DNA from: Thiofilum sp.
GTDB lineage: Bacteria; Pseudomonadota; Gammaproteobacteria; Thiotrichales; Thiotrichaceae
Direction: 5' to 3'
Assembly (NCBI RefSeq): GCF_016711335.1
Contig: NZ_JADJTF010000001.1
Location: forward strand, 2,294,001-2,358,000
DNA length: 64,000 bases
Shown here: positions 42,771 to 52,237 of the stretch, one piece after another
Layout: each line of letters begins with the position of its first letter
Position numbering within the stretch: position 1 is the first letter of the stretch
The notes under the pieces: generated by a model
Seen by the model: only the letters and a program-made list of their open reading frames with translations
Told to the model about the DNA's origin: nothing
Database searches by the model: none
Made by a program: the position numbers and the translations under genes

Positions 42771-43490
42771 ATGAAAGCCGTTGCTTCACTGCGCTATGGA
42801 GTGATTTTCAAAAAAGCCTTTTCTCGACCGGAGATTTTCAAAGCCTTTGTCAAAGATATTCTAGGGATCGAGCTACAAATCGATCAGGTAGAAACAGAAA
42901 AATCCTTTGAGCGTCCTATCGGCTCTGTTGATAGCCGTTTTGATCTATTTGCCGAGGATGAAGATATGCTCCAAATCGAATTCGACCCTAAAAATCGTCA
43001 TGGCAAAGGAGTCGGCGAAATTCCACATAAAATCCTCTATTTATGCCCCAAGTATGTCAACGACGAAACGCCTGAAGCATGGCGCGAATGGCTTTTAGCG
43101 ATTAATGATAGCCTTGATGGGGAGGTCAACGAAGCTGATTACCAAAATGCTTGCGTGCAACGTGTCTTACAACTTATTGAAAAAGACCATATCACCCCTG
43201 CTGAATATGCGCGTATGAAAGATGAATACAGCGAGGAACAATTACGCATCAAAGAATGGGAAGAAGCGATAGAGAAAAGCAAAGCTGAAGGTATGCAGCT
43301 TGGAGTGGAAAAGGGTAAGAGTGAGGAAAAATATGAGGTAGCACGACGTATGTTAGCTAAAGGTTTGGATGTTAGTTTAGTCGCAGAGCTAACGGGTTTG
43401 GAGTTGAGTTTGTGCAGGCATTGGTGTAATGAAAAAGTACCCTCTGATTATTTACAATCAGAGAGCATTTTGTCTTTAATGCGGTTTTAG
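42771..43490 (+). CDS. Rpn/PD-(D/E)XK nuclease family protein, internally shortened
   Basis: This 239-residue protein starts at ATG 42771 (MKAVASLRYGVIFKKAFSRP), with AGGAG 8 bases upstream. TTG 42744 is less likely. It begins like PD-(D/E)XK nuclease-family transposases: RYGVIFKKAF, EIFKAFVKDIL, then DSRFDLFAEDEDMLQIEFDP, with Asp and the E-x-x of the core. It then jumps to a late segment (IPHKILYLCPKYVNDETP, LLAINDSLDGEVNEADY). Relatives have roughly 60-70 more residues between these parts, so an in-frame internal deletion is likely and nuclease activity doubtful. The C-terminal repeat GVEKGKSEEKYEVARRMLAK is kept. TATAAT at 42721-42726 may be its -10 box. Confidence 0.7.
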   Translation: MKAVASLRYGVIFKKAFSRPEIFKAFVKDILGIELQIDQVETEKSFERPIGSVDSRFDLFAEDEDMLQIEFDPKNRHGKGVGEIPHKILYLCPKYVNDETPEAWREWLLAINDSLDGEVNEADYQNACVQRVLQLIEKDHITPAEYARMKDEYSEEQLRIKEWEEAIEKSKAEGMQLGVEKGKSEEKYEVARRMLAKGLDVSLVAELTGLELSLCRHWCNEKVPSDYLQSESILSLMRF

Positions 43491-43498
43491 GTGGTGTG

Positions 43499-43687
43499 CT
43501 AACGCGCCTCAGTCTTGGTCACGCCGCAGCGCTTACATTTATATAAGGTAATGAGTCTACCCAAGCGTACATCAAATTGTTTTTCTTGCACCAGTTCCCA
43601 TTTGTGAAACTTGCTTTTGCACAGCATTAGCCCTTCACCTTGATCAGCGTCGACACTTTTGCGACGAAACGGAAGTACTTCACCCAT
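43499..43687 (-). CDS. Small zinc-ribbon-like protein
   Basis: This 62-residue protein has one clear C-x-x-C near the end (LYKCKRCGVTKTEAR) and another Cys in LMLCKSKFHKWELVQEKQF, which fits half of a zinc ribbon. It overlaps the 3' end of bolA by 8 bases on the same strand, so it is translationally coupled to it. Function unknown. The last bases of the preceding convergent gene are 9 bases away. Confidence 0.65.
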   Translation of the reverse strand: MGEVLPFRRKSVDADQGEGLMLCKSKFHKWELVQEKQFDVRLGRLITLYKCKRCGVTKTEAR

Positions 43688-43994
43688 GTTGAGAGCCTCC
43701 CATACATAAAGGCGAATCGGCTACCTTGCCCGCACGAGCAAAATACTCCTCCGGTGTTAAAGTGTGCAACGCTAAAGCGTGGATTTGGGGCAATTCATCC
43801 CTTAAAGCTTGATTGACAAGTCGGTGTCGAGCTACTAATTTCTTGTCTGCAAATTGCTCACTCACGATAGTCACTTTAAAATGCGACTCCGAGCCTTGCG
43901 GGACATTGTGCATATGGCTTTCATTGTCCACCTGCAAAAAGTCAGGAACAAAGGTCGCTTGTAAAGTTGACTCGATCTGAGCTTGGATGCGCAT
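43680..43994 (-). CDS. bolA: BolA-family protein
   Basis: This 104-residue BolA protein shows the family core: ESHMHNVPQGSESHFKVTIV (conserved His in SHM and SHF), then KKLVARHRLVNQALRDELPQ and IHALALHTLTPEEY. BolA proteins work with monothiol glutaredoxins on Fe-S cluster handling and affect cell shape and stress. No glutaredoxin gene lies in the window. The start is ATG 43994 (MRIQAQIESTL). The downstream zinc-ribbon gene overlaps it. Confidence 0.93.
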   Translation of the reverse strand: MRIQAQIESTLQATFVPDFLQVDNESHMHNVPQGSESHFKVTIVSEQFADKKLVARHRLVNQALRDELPQIHALALHTLTPEEYFARAGKVADSPLCMGGSQHG

Positions 43995-44171
43995 AATTAA
44001 CCTCTGAAAACTTGCATATCAATCAATAGTGCGTATATTCCATCATACACATTTAAATGGCTTTTGAGCATGTTTCAATCTACGTCCATCAGGGCGAATT
44101 TGGAAGAGGTTAAAGCTCTCCCCAGCCAGTATATCCCCCTAAAGTGACGGGGTTCAACCAGAGAATTTCTG

Positions 44172-45143
44172 ATGAATCAAAAACAAAATTTTGACAATTT
44201 GGCCCATTATCTCAGCAGTAAAATCATCGGTCAGAGCCAACTCATCAATCGTTTGCTCATTGCCCTCTTAGCCGATGGGCACTTATTAGTAGAGGGTGCA
44301 CCTGGGCTGGCTAAAACACGAGCCATTCAAATACTGGGTCAGGGCATAGAGGGGGATTTTCACCGTGTGCAATTTACTCCCGATCTATTACCCGCTGACA
44401 TCACGGGAACTGAAGTATTTTATCCCAGTGATAGCAGCTTTAAATTTCAAAAAGGTCCACTTTTTCATAATCTGATTCTGGCGGATGAGATCAACCGTGC
44501 GCCTGCTAAGGTACAGTCTGCCCTTTTAGAGGCGATGGCGGAGCGGCAGATTACGGTAGCCGGTACTACATGGAAGCTACCTGAACCTTTTTTAGTCATG
44601 GCCACTCAAAATCCAATTGAGCAAGAGGGTACTTACCAATTACCTGAGGCGCAATTAGACCGCTTTTTAATGCATGTATTGGTCGATTACCCAAACGTGG
44701 ATGAGGAGTACCAAATACTGCAATTGGCTCGCCAAGAAGCGCTCCAGCAAGTACGTCATGACACTAAAGTAAAGCAAGTACTGGTGACACAAGCGGATAT
44801 ATTTGCAGCACGGCAACAAGTATTGAGCCTCTATATGGCACAAAATGTAGAGCAATATATCGTGCAATTAGTCATGGCAACCCGTAAACCCGGACCTTAT
44901 GGTGGATTGCTTAAGGGTAGTATTGCCTTTGGAGCGAGTCCGCGTGCAACTCTAGCCTTAGATCGTTGTTCGCGTGCCTATGCGTGGCTCAAAGGACGTG
45001 ATTTTGTCAGTCCTGAAGACGTTCAAGCAATCGCTCACGATGTGTTGCGTCATCGTATTATTATGACTTTTGAAGCTGAAGCCGACGGTATGACACGCCA
45101 AGGCTTAGTTACTGAATTACTCAATGTGGTGGCAGTACCCTAA
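44172..45143 (+). CDS. MoxR-family AAA+ ATPase
   Basis: This 323-residue MoxR ATPase is predicted to act as a chaperone-like remodeller with VWA proteins. Walker A is LLVEGAPGLAKTRAIQ, Walker B NLILADEINRAPAKVQSALL, sensor 1 FLVMATQNPIEQEGTYQLPE, and the arginine finger region LDRFLMHV. It is the first gene of a six-gene MoxR-DUF58-DUF4381-BatA-BatB-BatD operon; the next start follows its stop directly. The length is normal. Confidence 0.94.
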   Translation: MNQKQNFDNLAHYLSSKIIGQSQLINRLLIALLADGHLLVEGAPGLAKTRAIQILGQGIEGDFHRVQFTPDLLPADITGTEVFYPSDSSFKFQKGPLFHNLILADEINRAPAKVQSALLEAMAERQITVAGTTWKLPEPFLVMATQNPIEQEGTYQLPEAQLDRFLMHVLVDYPNVDEEYQILQLARQEALQQVRHDTKVKQVLVTQADIFAARQQVLSLYMAQNVEQYIVQLVMATRKPGPYGGLLKGSIAFGASPRATLALDRCSRAYAWLKGRDFVSPEDVQAIAHDVLRHRIIMTFEAEADGMTRQGLVTELLNVVAVP

Positions 45144-46061
45144 ATGCAAGCGGGTGACGGTATTGTTTATAGCTCTTTAAACACCCTTATTCGTTTAAAA
45201 GCACAGGTCGCAGCCTTACAACGCGCTAAAAAACACGCTAAGGCGAGTACGTCGGGTGGGTATCGCACGGTATTTAAAGGGCGCGGGATGGATTTTGCTG
45301 AATCACGCCCTTATCAAGCAGGCGATGATATTCGTACCATTGATTGGCGCGTGACAGCCCGTAGCGGCAAGGTGCATACCAAAGTCTTCCAAGAGGAGCG
45401 TGAACGTCCGGTCATGCTCTGGGTGGATATGCGCCCCTCGATGTATTTTGCTACGCGGGGACGGTTTAAAAGTGTCTTAGCCGCTGAGGTAGCCGCCTTA
45501 TTGGTATGGAAAACCATTGAAGCGGGTGATCGAGTCGGGGGCTTTGTGCAAAGTAGTCACCACTGCGGAGAATTAAAGCCTAGTCATACGCGGGGTGCGG
45601 CCTTGCATTTATTGCGCAGTATTGCGGATACCACCCAATTACAGCCCACTGCTCAGACGGCATTAAATCTATTAGATGATAGTTGGGGGCGTTTAAGGCG
45701 AGTGGCTAGTGCTGGTACTCAAGTACTGATCATTAGTGATTTTAGACAGACTACTCCGGCTGCTTTACGTCAATTAGCTTTAATGTCACAGCATTGTGAG
45801 CTAGGTTTGATTCATATCCAAGACCCCTTTGAAGCACAAATGCCCGCTAATCTGAATGGTAAACTACGCCTCACCGATGGGCGTAATAGTTTATGGATGT
45901 TATTGCAACAACGTTTTCGGGAACGTTATGCTGAGCGCTCTAGTCTACAACTCAAGCAATTAAAACAATTTGCTAGACGGTATCGTATGAGCTTTTTGAC
46001 GTTAAGTACTGATATGAATACTACCGAGCGCCTACGTTTATTAGCGCGGGGTATTGCATGA
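45144..46061 (+). CDS. DUF58 / VWA-type protein
   Basis: This 305-residue protein has the DUF58 signature GMDFAESRPYQAGDDIRTID with WRVTARSGKVHTKVFQEER, followed by a VWA-like domain (VMLWVDMRPSMYFATRG, MIDAS altered to D-x-R-x-S). DUF58 proteins work with MoxR ATPases in the Bat operon. It starts with no gap after the MoxR stop and overlaps the DUF4381 gene by 4 bases (ATGA). There is no signal peptide; it should be cytoplasmic. Confidence 0.92.
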   Translation: MQAGDGIVYSSLNTLIRLKAQVAALQRAKKHAKASTSGGYRTVFKGRGMDFAESRPYQAGDDIRTIDWRVTARSGKVHTKVFQEERERPVMLWVDMRPSMYFATRGRFKSVLAAEVAALLVWKTIEAGDRVGGFVQSSHHCGELKPSHTRGAALHLLRSIADTTQLQPTAQTALNLLDDSWGRLRRVASAGTQVLIISDFRQTTPAALRQLALMSQHCELGLIHIQDPFEAQMPANLNGKLRLTDGRNSLWMLLQQRFRERYAERSSLQLKQLKQFARRYRMSFLTLSTDMNTTERLRLLARGIA

Positions 46062-46549
46062 CCCCCAATACCGCAGAATTACCGCTACGCCCGATTCATT
46101 TTCCTGATCCCGTGGGTTGGTGGCCTCCTGCAATGGGGTGGTGGTTACTATTGGCTTTAATACTGGTAACTATCGGTGCTTTGTTGGTGTGGTATTTCAA
46201 GCGCCAACACAACCAGCAACGCTTGGCTATTCAACAGGCACTTAAAGAATTAGACACCATTGAACAACACTATCAAAACGATAAGCGTCAATTAGTACAG
46301 CACATTTCAGCCTTATTGCGGCGGGTCGCTATGCAGCAATATGGACGTACTGCAACGGCGGGTTTAGCGGGTACGGCTTGGGCAACCTTTTTGCAGCAAG
46401 CAGGCAAGCAAGGTATGAATCCTGATTTAGCCAAAGCATTAAGCGAAATGCCCTATCGCCCGGTGGAAGATGTCAATACTAAGCAATTAGTTGCGCAAGT
46501 ACGTAGTTGGATTAATGCCCAACTCAAACCCCATTTGAGGAGGGCGTAG
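46058..46549 (+). CDS. DUF4381 membrane protein
   Basis: This 163-residue protein begins with a short periplasmic segment rich in Pro and Trp (LRPIHFPDPVGWWPPAMGWW). One membrane helix (LLLALILVTIGALLVWYF) and a cytoplasmic helical tail follow (HISALLRRVAMQQYGR). This is the DUF4381 layout found between DUF58 and BatA genes. Its exact task is unknown, perhaps anchoring the MoxR/VWA assembly. It overlaps the previous gene by 4 bases. Confidence 0.9.
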   Translation: MTPNTAELPLRPIHFPDPVGWWPPAMGWWLLLALILVTIGALLVWYFKRQHNQQRLAIQQALKELDTIEQHYQNDKRQLVQHISALLRRVAMQQYGRTATAGLAGTAWATFLQQAGKQGMNPDLAKALSEMPYRPVEDVNTKQLVAQVRSWINAQLKPHLRRA

Positions 46550-46550
46550 T

Positions 46551-47531
46551 ATGTACGAACTCTTATGGTGGTGGGCGCTGGCTTTATTACCTTTGCCGCT
46601 AGTGGTGTACTGGTTGTTTCCCAAAATTAGCGCGGACAATACGCTAGCCTTAAAAGTGCCGAGCTTGACTGAGTTTGAATTAGGGGAGTGGGTGGAGCAA
46701 AGTACATGGAGTAGTCGCCTAAAATTATTATTAGCAGGCATGATCTGGGGCACTTTAGTGCTCGCATTAGCGCGTCCGGTTTGGATTGGAGAACCGGTGT
46801 CATTACCGTTTAGTGGGCGTGATTTAATGCTTGCAGTGGATCTGTCTGGCAGTATGCGTGAAGAGGATTTTGAACTAAATGGTCGAGTGGTAGATCGATT
46901 AACAGCGACCCAATGGGTAGCTAGTGATTTCATTCAAAGGCGCCAAGGCGACCGTTTAGGACTGATCGTATTTGCAGATCAAGCCTATTTACAGGTTCCG
47001 CTCACCTTTGATACCGCAACTGTTAGACGTTTAATGCGTGAATCCTTTATTGGTTTAGCGGGCGAGCGCACCGCGATTGGCGATGCGATTGGTCTAGCCC
47101 TCAAACGTTTAAAAGATAATCCTGAAAAAAATCGTGTGCTGATTCTAATGACGGATGGAGCTAATACCGCAGGCTCGGTTAATCCGGCGGAGGCATCTGA
47201 TATGGCGGCAAAGTCGGGATTAAAAATCTATACAGTAGGTATTGGCTCCGAGGCGAATGCAGTGAGAAGTGCGTTTGGATTTTCCTTAACTAATCCTTCG
47301 GCTGACTTGGATGAGGGCTTATTAAAGCTGATTGCCAGTAAAACCGGAGGGCAATATTTCCGTGCACGCGATACCACCGAATTTGAGCGCATCTATACTG
47401 AACTAGATCGTTTAGAGCCGATTGAGCAAGAAGGCAAACAATGGCGACCGCAGCGTGAGTTATTTACTTGGCCTTTGGCACTAGCCTTGTTTCTAGGTGT
47501 GGGTCTATTAGTGTGGAGGCGCATGGAATAA
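46551..47531 (+). CDS. batA: BatA-type VWA membrane protein
   Basis: This 326-residue protein has two N-terminal helices (LLWWWALALLPLPLVVYWLF and LLLAGMIWGTLVLALARPVW), a periplasmic VWA domain and a final helix (WPLALALFLGVGLLVW). The MIDAS motif is intact: D-x-S-x-S in LMLAVDLSGSMREEDF, plus the later Thr and Asp (LILMTDGANTAG). Bat proteins are tied to oxidative stress and envelope integrity in several bacteria. It is followed after 1 base by the BatB-type gene. Confidence 0.92.
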   Translation: MYELLWWWALALLPLPLVVYWLFPKISADNTLALKVPSLTEFELGEWVEQSTWSSRLKLLLAGMIWGTLVLALARPVWIGEPVSLPFSGRDLMLAVDLSGSMREEDFELNGRVVDRLTATQWVASDFIQRRQGDRLGLIVFADQAYLQVPLTFDTATVRRLMRESFIGLAGERTAIGDAIGLALKRLKDNPEKNRVLILMTDGANTAGSVNPAEASDMAAKSGLKIYTVGIGSEANAVRSAFGFSLTNPSADLDEGLLKLIASKTGGQYFRARDTTEFERIYTELDRLEPIEQEGKQWRPQRELFTWPLALALFLGVGLLVWRRME

Positions 47532-47532
47532 A

Positions 47533-49338
47533 GTGGACTGGTCTGAATTGCACTTTTTATATCCTTGGTGGCTGGTGTTATTAGTAGCACTCCCTTTAGT
47601 GTTATGGCTGATCTATGCGCCTAAACAAACGCAATGGCAACACTGGATCGATGACAAACTAGCGCCCTTTGTGCTCACTGGAAAAATGGCAGAGTCACAA
47701 CGCTGGTCACTAATACTATTAGGTTTAGCTTGGGTATTAGCGGTAGTAGCTTTAGCGGGTCCTACTTGGCAAAAGCGTGAAGTACCCGTGTATAACAATC
47801 CGCATGCGTTAGTGATTGGTTTAGATTTGTCTATTTCGATGTGGGCTAAAGATGTAGCGCCAGATCGCCTGAATCAAGCCCGTTTTAAAATATTAGATAT
47901 TTTAAAGCAGCGCAAAGACGGACAAACCGCTTTGATTGTGTTCGCAGGTGATGCGTTTGTGGTAACACCTCTGACGACTGATACCGTCACTATTGCGGAA
48001 CAAATTAAAAATTTAACGCCCGATATTATGCCCGCATTAGGTAGTCGTTTTGCCCCTGCCATTACCCAAGCGCAGCAATTACTCACTCAAGCCAATGCGC
48101 AACAAGGCGATATTTTATTAGTGACGGATGGCGTTGATGATGCAGCACTGGCTGTAGAGGCAGCACAAGTCGCACGAAGTGCAGGTTTTATGGTATCCAC
48201 TTTAGCGATAGGCACTGAAAAGGGCGCACCTATTCCTATTCCGAATCAAAGTTTTCTTAAAGATGATCAAGGTCGCACCGTCATGGCTGAAGTCAATAAA
48301 ACGGCCATTGCAGCAGTCGCTACGGCAGGACAAGGTTTAGCCTTAGAAACCACGATTAATGATAGTGAAATTGCGCAACTACAAGCTTTCTGGGAGCAGC
48401 ATATTCAAGCTCAAGCGCCGCAATTACAAAATCAACAGGTAGAAGTTTGGTTAAATGCAGGCTATTGGTTTCTGATTCCACTCATTCCATTAGTGTTGGG
48501 TATTTTTAGGCGTGGTTGGCTAGTGCTAGCGGTGGCTTTGCTACTAAGTGCTCGTCCAGAACCAGTGTTGGCTGTGGAATTGGCGCATTTATTTCAAACG
48601 CCAGATCAACAGGCGATGCAAGCCATGCAGCAGCAGGATTTTAAACAAGCCGAGCAACAGTTCGAGCGTCCCGATTGGAAAGCTGCCGCAGCCTATGAAG
48701 GAAAAAATTGGGCAGCAGCAGAGCAATATTATAAAAACCAGACTGCGCTTACAGATCGCTATAATTATGCTAATGCTCTAGCCAAGCAAGGTAAGCTGCA
48801 AGAAGCCTTAAATGCTTATGATCAAGTATTAAACCAAGATCCTCAACATCAGGATGCACTGTATAATCGTAAAGTGGTTGAGGACGAGTTAAAAAAACAG
48901 CAACAAGCCCAGCAAAATCAACAACAGAATCAGAACCAACAAGAACAGCAGCAAAACCAAAACTCATCACAGTCCTCTGACCCTCAATCAGGTGCATCTG
49001 ATCAACAGCAGAATCAAAACGCGGAGCAAGCCGGAGACAGTCAAGGGCAAAGCGACCAACAGCCTAAATCTCAAGACCCAGCCGCAGCTAAGGACACCCA
49101 ACCAGAGGCTGCTGAACCAGAGCCAAAAGAGACGCGACCAGAGTCACAACAGTCACCTAATACCGCTCAGACTAATAGTGCTCCTACACCCGAATCCAGT
49201 GAGCAAAGTCGCGAGCAACAACAAGCGACCGAGCAATGGTTGAGACGGATTCCCGATGATCCGGCAGAATTATGGCGACGTAAGTTTTTATATCAATATC
49301 AACAGCGTGCTCCACAACAGCAGGGTTCACAATGGTAA
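47533..49338 (+). CDS. batB: BatB-type VWA protein with TPR and Gln-rich tail
   Basis: This 601-residue protein starts at GTG 47533. It has N-terminal helices and a VWA domain with D-x-S-x-S (LVIGLDLSISMWAKDV) and DGVDD. Two more helices follow near residues 315-345, then TPR units (WAAAEQYYKNQTALTDRYNY, ALNAYDQVLNQDPQHQDALY). Its tail of about 150 residues is nearly all Gln, Asn, Ser, Pro and Glu. It combines the BatB and BatC functions found separately elsewhere. The tail is probably disordered. The stop overlaps batD by 7 bases. Confidence 0.9.
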   Translation: MDWSELHFLYPWWLVLLVALPLVLWLIYAPKQTQWQHWIDDKLAPFVLTGKMAESQRWSLILLGLAWVLAVVALAGPTWQKREVPVYNNPHALVIGLDLSISMWAKDVAPDRLNQARFKILDILKQRKDGQTALIVFAGDAFVVTPLTTDTVTIAEQIKNLTPDIMPALGSRFAPAITQAQQLLTQANAQQGDILLVTDGVDDAALAVEAAQVARSAGFMVSTLAIGTEKGAPIPIPNQSFLKDDQGRTVMAEVNKTAIAAVATAGQGLALETTINDSEIAQLQAFWEQHIQAQAPQLQNQQVEVWLNAGYWFLIPLIPLVLGIFRRGWLVLAVALLLSARPEPVLAVELAHLFQTPDQQAMQAMQQQDFKQAEQQFERPDWKAAAAYEGKNWAAAEQYYKNQTALTDRYNYANALAKQGKLQEALNAYDQVLNQDPQHQDALYNRKVVEDELKKQQQAQQNQQQNQNQQEQQQNQNSSQSSDPQSGASDQQQNQNAEQAGDSQGQSDQQPKSQDPAAAKDTQPEAAEPEPKETRPESQQSPNTAQTNSAPTPESSEQSREQQQATEQWLRRIPDDPAELWRRKFLYQYQQRAPQQQGSQW

Positions 49339-51067
49339 AGCGTATTATAATAGTTAGCTTATTATGGCTAATGATGGTTAATCTGAGTTGGGCGACGGTC
49401 AGTAGTAGTGTCGATCAAACGGAATTGACTTATGGAGATGCGTTACAACTCACCATTACCGCCAACCACGGTACAGGGGTTGCGCCTGATTTGTCGGTGC
49501 TGAATGATGATTTTGAAATTGCCTCGCAGCGCCATGAAAGCCAGTTTAGTTTAATTAATGGGACTAGCTCGCAAACCTCACGCTGGATTTTATCTCTCTA
49601 TCCACGCAAGTCTGGAAAATTAGTGATTCCCGCTATTACGGTGGGAGCAGAAATAACAGATCCGATTGTGCTCACCATTAATGACGATACTACCCCCAAC
49701 AGCACTAATAATGATAAAGGCAAATCTACCTCAGCGGATGTGTTAATCGAATTTGAAATAGAGCCAAAAAATCCACTAGTACAGCAGCAAATTATTTTAA
49801 CTCAGCGCTTATTAGCGAGTGTGCGTCTGGATAATACCCAAGCTTCCTTAACGCTACCACAAATTGAGCAGGGTAAAGGTCTAGTACGCCAACTCGGTTC
49901 ACCCACAGCGCATAATAGGGTAATACAAGGTAAGCGCTATGATGTAATTGAACGTAAATTTGCTTTAATGTCCCAGCAAAGTGGCACTTTAACCATTGGG
50001 CGTACTATTTTTGATGGGGTGATTCCAGATGCTAATGCTAATAATGACCCATTAGGACACTATTTTGCTTTTAGTTTGGGGGGGAAGAGCGTCCGGCGTT
50101 TTTCTAAACCGTTTGATATTACCATCGCCCCACAAGATCCGAATTACACCGGACAATATTGGTTACCCGCTAAAAATATTAGTTTAAATGCTTCATGGGA
50201 TAAACCTTTAGATCAGCTCAAAGCGGGTGAACCAGTCACCTTAACCATTGCGATTATGGCGGAAGGTTTAGCGGCAGAGCAGTTACCTGCATTGACTATT
50301 CCAGTGCCAGTAGGTATGAAGGCATATAGTGATCAGCCCTTATTCAATGACCAAGTGCGCGACGATGGAGTGATTGGTATTCGTCAGGAGAAATGGGTAT
50401 TTATAGCCTCTGGTGGTGGAGAGTTTACCATTCCTGAAATTACTTTGGATTGGTGGAATACTAAAACACAACAGCAAGAATTGGCGCGTTTAGATGCTAC
50501 ACAATTTAAAGTAGGGGGCGAACCTTTGGTTGTGAATACTCCCGATCCTGCTACAGTCGCCAAACCTGAACCTCAACATAGCGCCCAGCTCCCTAGCGCA
50601 CAACCCTCAAGCGACACCAGACCTCAACACACTATGCCTTGGTGGTTGTGGGCGGTTTTATTAGTGTTAATGGGGGAGTGATTGCAGCACTTGCCTATCG
50701 CCGAGGTAAGTATAAGGCTCAGTCTATGAGTAGTATGCAGGAAAGCTTGCAGCGCGGTAGTTTAAATCAACTCATTAGCGCCTGCGCTCAACATGATAAA
50801 CAAGGGGCGCAATTAGGCTTAACCGCATGGGCACGAGATGTCTTAGCTGTGCCGAGTCCGCAATGGGTGAATCTGCGTGCCATAGCCACCCCTGAATTAA
50901 AAGCAGCTATGGATAGTTTAGAGCAAGCCCTGTATAGCAAAGACGCCTCCAGCAAAAAGTGGGATGGATCAGCACTGATCAAAGCCGTAAAAGCCTTTAA
51001 ATATCCACTGAATCGGCATGAGACAACAACGCATTTGATGCCTTTATATCCTTTAGCAGATAAATAA
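49332..51067 (+). pseudogene. batD: BatD-type protein gene with a one-base frameshift
   Basis: The first frame (49332-50681) gives a signal peptide, the Oxygen-tolerance/BatD beta-sandwich domains (VDQTELTYGDALQLTITANH, KFALMSQQSGTLTIGRTIFD, PLDQLKAGEPVTLTIAIMAE), and the start of the C-terminal helix (MPWWLWAVLLVLMG). It stops early inside the G run 50672-50676. The helix and cytoplasmic tail (VIAALAYRRGK, ending HLMPLYPLADK) continue in another frame to 51067. One extra G would join them as L-M-G-G-V-I-A. It is either a recent mutation, a phase-variable tract or a base-call error. Confidence 0.8.
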
Positions 51068-51077
51068 GAGTTTTTAT

Positions 51078-52196
51078 ATGCAACTTGCTCATGAAGATAA
51101 TTTGCGCCTCAATGTGCTTTTCGCCCAGCCGGTACAGGCTATTCGCATCGATGAATCCAACCTAACCTTGTATGCCCTGACGCCTAAAGGTGAAGCCAAA
51201 ATCAGACTAAACCCCACGACGCGTGATGAACAGTATTTGCGCTGGATACGGGAGTGGTTGTCGTTAAAAGTGACAGGTTCGCCCGGCGGCTATCCGGTGT
51301 TTTTACGTCGTTGGACGCGCACCGGACATGCCCGCAATAATCTAGAGCAGATGCTGTTATTGGGTGAGCCGGAGGCTATTGTAGCAGTCGTGCATAATCC
51401 AGAGTTAAGTCATGATTTAGCCCGTCGTGCATGGTGGGCTTATCCCAATGCTGATACAGCACGGCGTTTATTGGAAAAATCGGTAGTAGTGCAGGGCGAG
51501 CTGGGTAAGGAATTAGTAGCTTATTTGATTGAATTTTTGCCTTTTGAAGAGGTGGCGTTAGATATAGTCGATACGGTGCGTTTGTGTTTACAGGGCGAGT
51601 TATTAGACGGTAGTGAGCGCGAAAAGCTCTGGAATCGTGCTAAGCGCAAAAATGCATTTTATGTTGGATTTCTTCATGCCGATGCAGCCCACATTCCGCT
51701 CCCTGTGCCAGCGCACCCGTTAGCAGTAAGTATTAGGGAAAGCTTGAGTGAACTATTAGCAGCTAATAATCCTTTTGCTAATGTGTTAGAGCATACATTA
51801 AGTGAGGGCGGACAAAAGTGGTTACAGGCATTACTGCTAGCTTTAGATAAGCCCACCGATCAAGAGGTGGTGATTTCGCTATTTCGCGCGATTCAGAAAC
51901 GTTTTAATGTGCCATTTCCTGAAGCTAGAGGGGTGACTATTGAGGTGGCATTGATGCGGGCGGATGAGTATTGTCAAGGGGTGGGGACACCGGAGGCATT
52001 GGTCGAGGTATTGCAGGTATTGCCTCGTGAGTATCAGGAGTATCTGCGCTCTATTTTGGTGTTAGCACAGTTGGGTGAGGATAGTTTGAATCCGATTTTT
52101 GGCGGGAGTGATGCGGTGGGTTCGGTGATGCGTAAGCATTTGGAGCCTTTGACGAAGATGATTCAACAAGCGGCTAAGGCTTTGCTAGGCAAGTAA
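51078..52196 (+). CDS. dsrS: DsrS-like protein
   Basis: This 372-residue cytoplasmic, mostly helical protein resembles DsrS of sulfur-oxidising bacteria. The recalled pattern includes EPEAIVAVVHNPELSHDLAR with RAWWAYPNADTARRLLE, ELVAYLIEFLPFEEVALDIV and AFYVGFLHADA. In Allochromatium-type dsr clusters dsrS lies at the end of the sulfite-reductase region; its role is unclear. No dsrAB genes are in this window. It sits 10 bases after batD and is probably cotranscribed with the Bat operon. The assignment rests on memory of the family. Confidence 0.55.
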   Translation: MQLAHEDNLRLNVLFAQPVQAIRIDESNLTLYALTPKGEAKIRLNPTTRDEQYLRWIREWLSLKVTGSPGGYPVFLRRWTRTGHARNNLEQMLLLGEPEAIVAVVHNPELSHDLARRAWWAYPNADTARRLLEKSVVVQGELGKELVAYLIEFLPFEEVALDIVDTVRLCLQGELLDGSEREKLWNRAKRKNAFYVGFLHADAAHIPLPVPAHPLAVSIRESLSELLAANNPFANVLEHTLSEGGQKWLQALLLALDKPTDQEVVISLFRAIQKRFNVPFPEARGVTIEVALMRADEYCQGVGTPEALVEVLQVLPREYQEYLRSILVLAQLGEDSLNPIFGGSDAVGSVMRKHLEPLTKMIQQAAKALLGK

Positions 52197-52237
52197 GTTA
52201 ATAAGCTATAGAAATTGTTAGTCTTACCTAAGAGATT

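Noticed and set aside
48900..49200. Possible tandem DNA repeat or CRISPR-like signal
   Set aside because: The repetition is Gln/Asn codon bias in the BatB tail, with no regular repeat-spacer pattern. No CRISPR array was seen anywhere in the window.
50639..51067. Separate 142-codon gene after batD
   Set aside because: Its sequence is the natural C-terminal continuation of BatD, so it is treated as one frameshifted gene.
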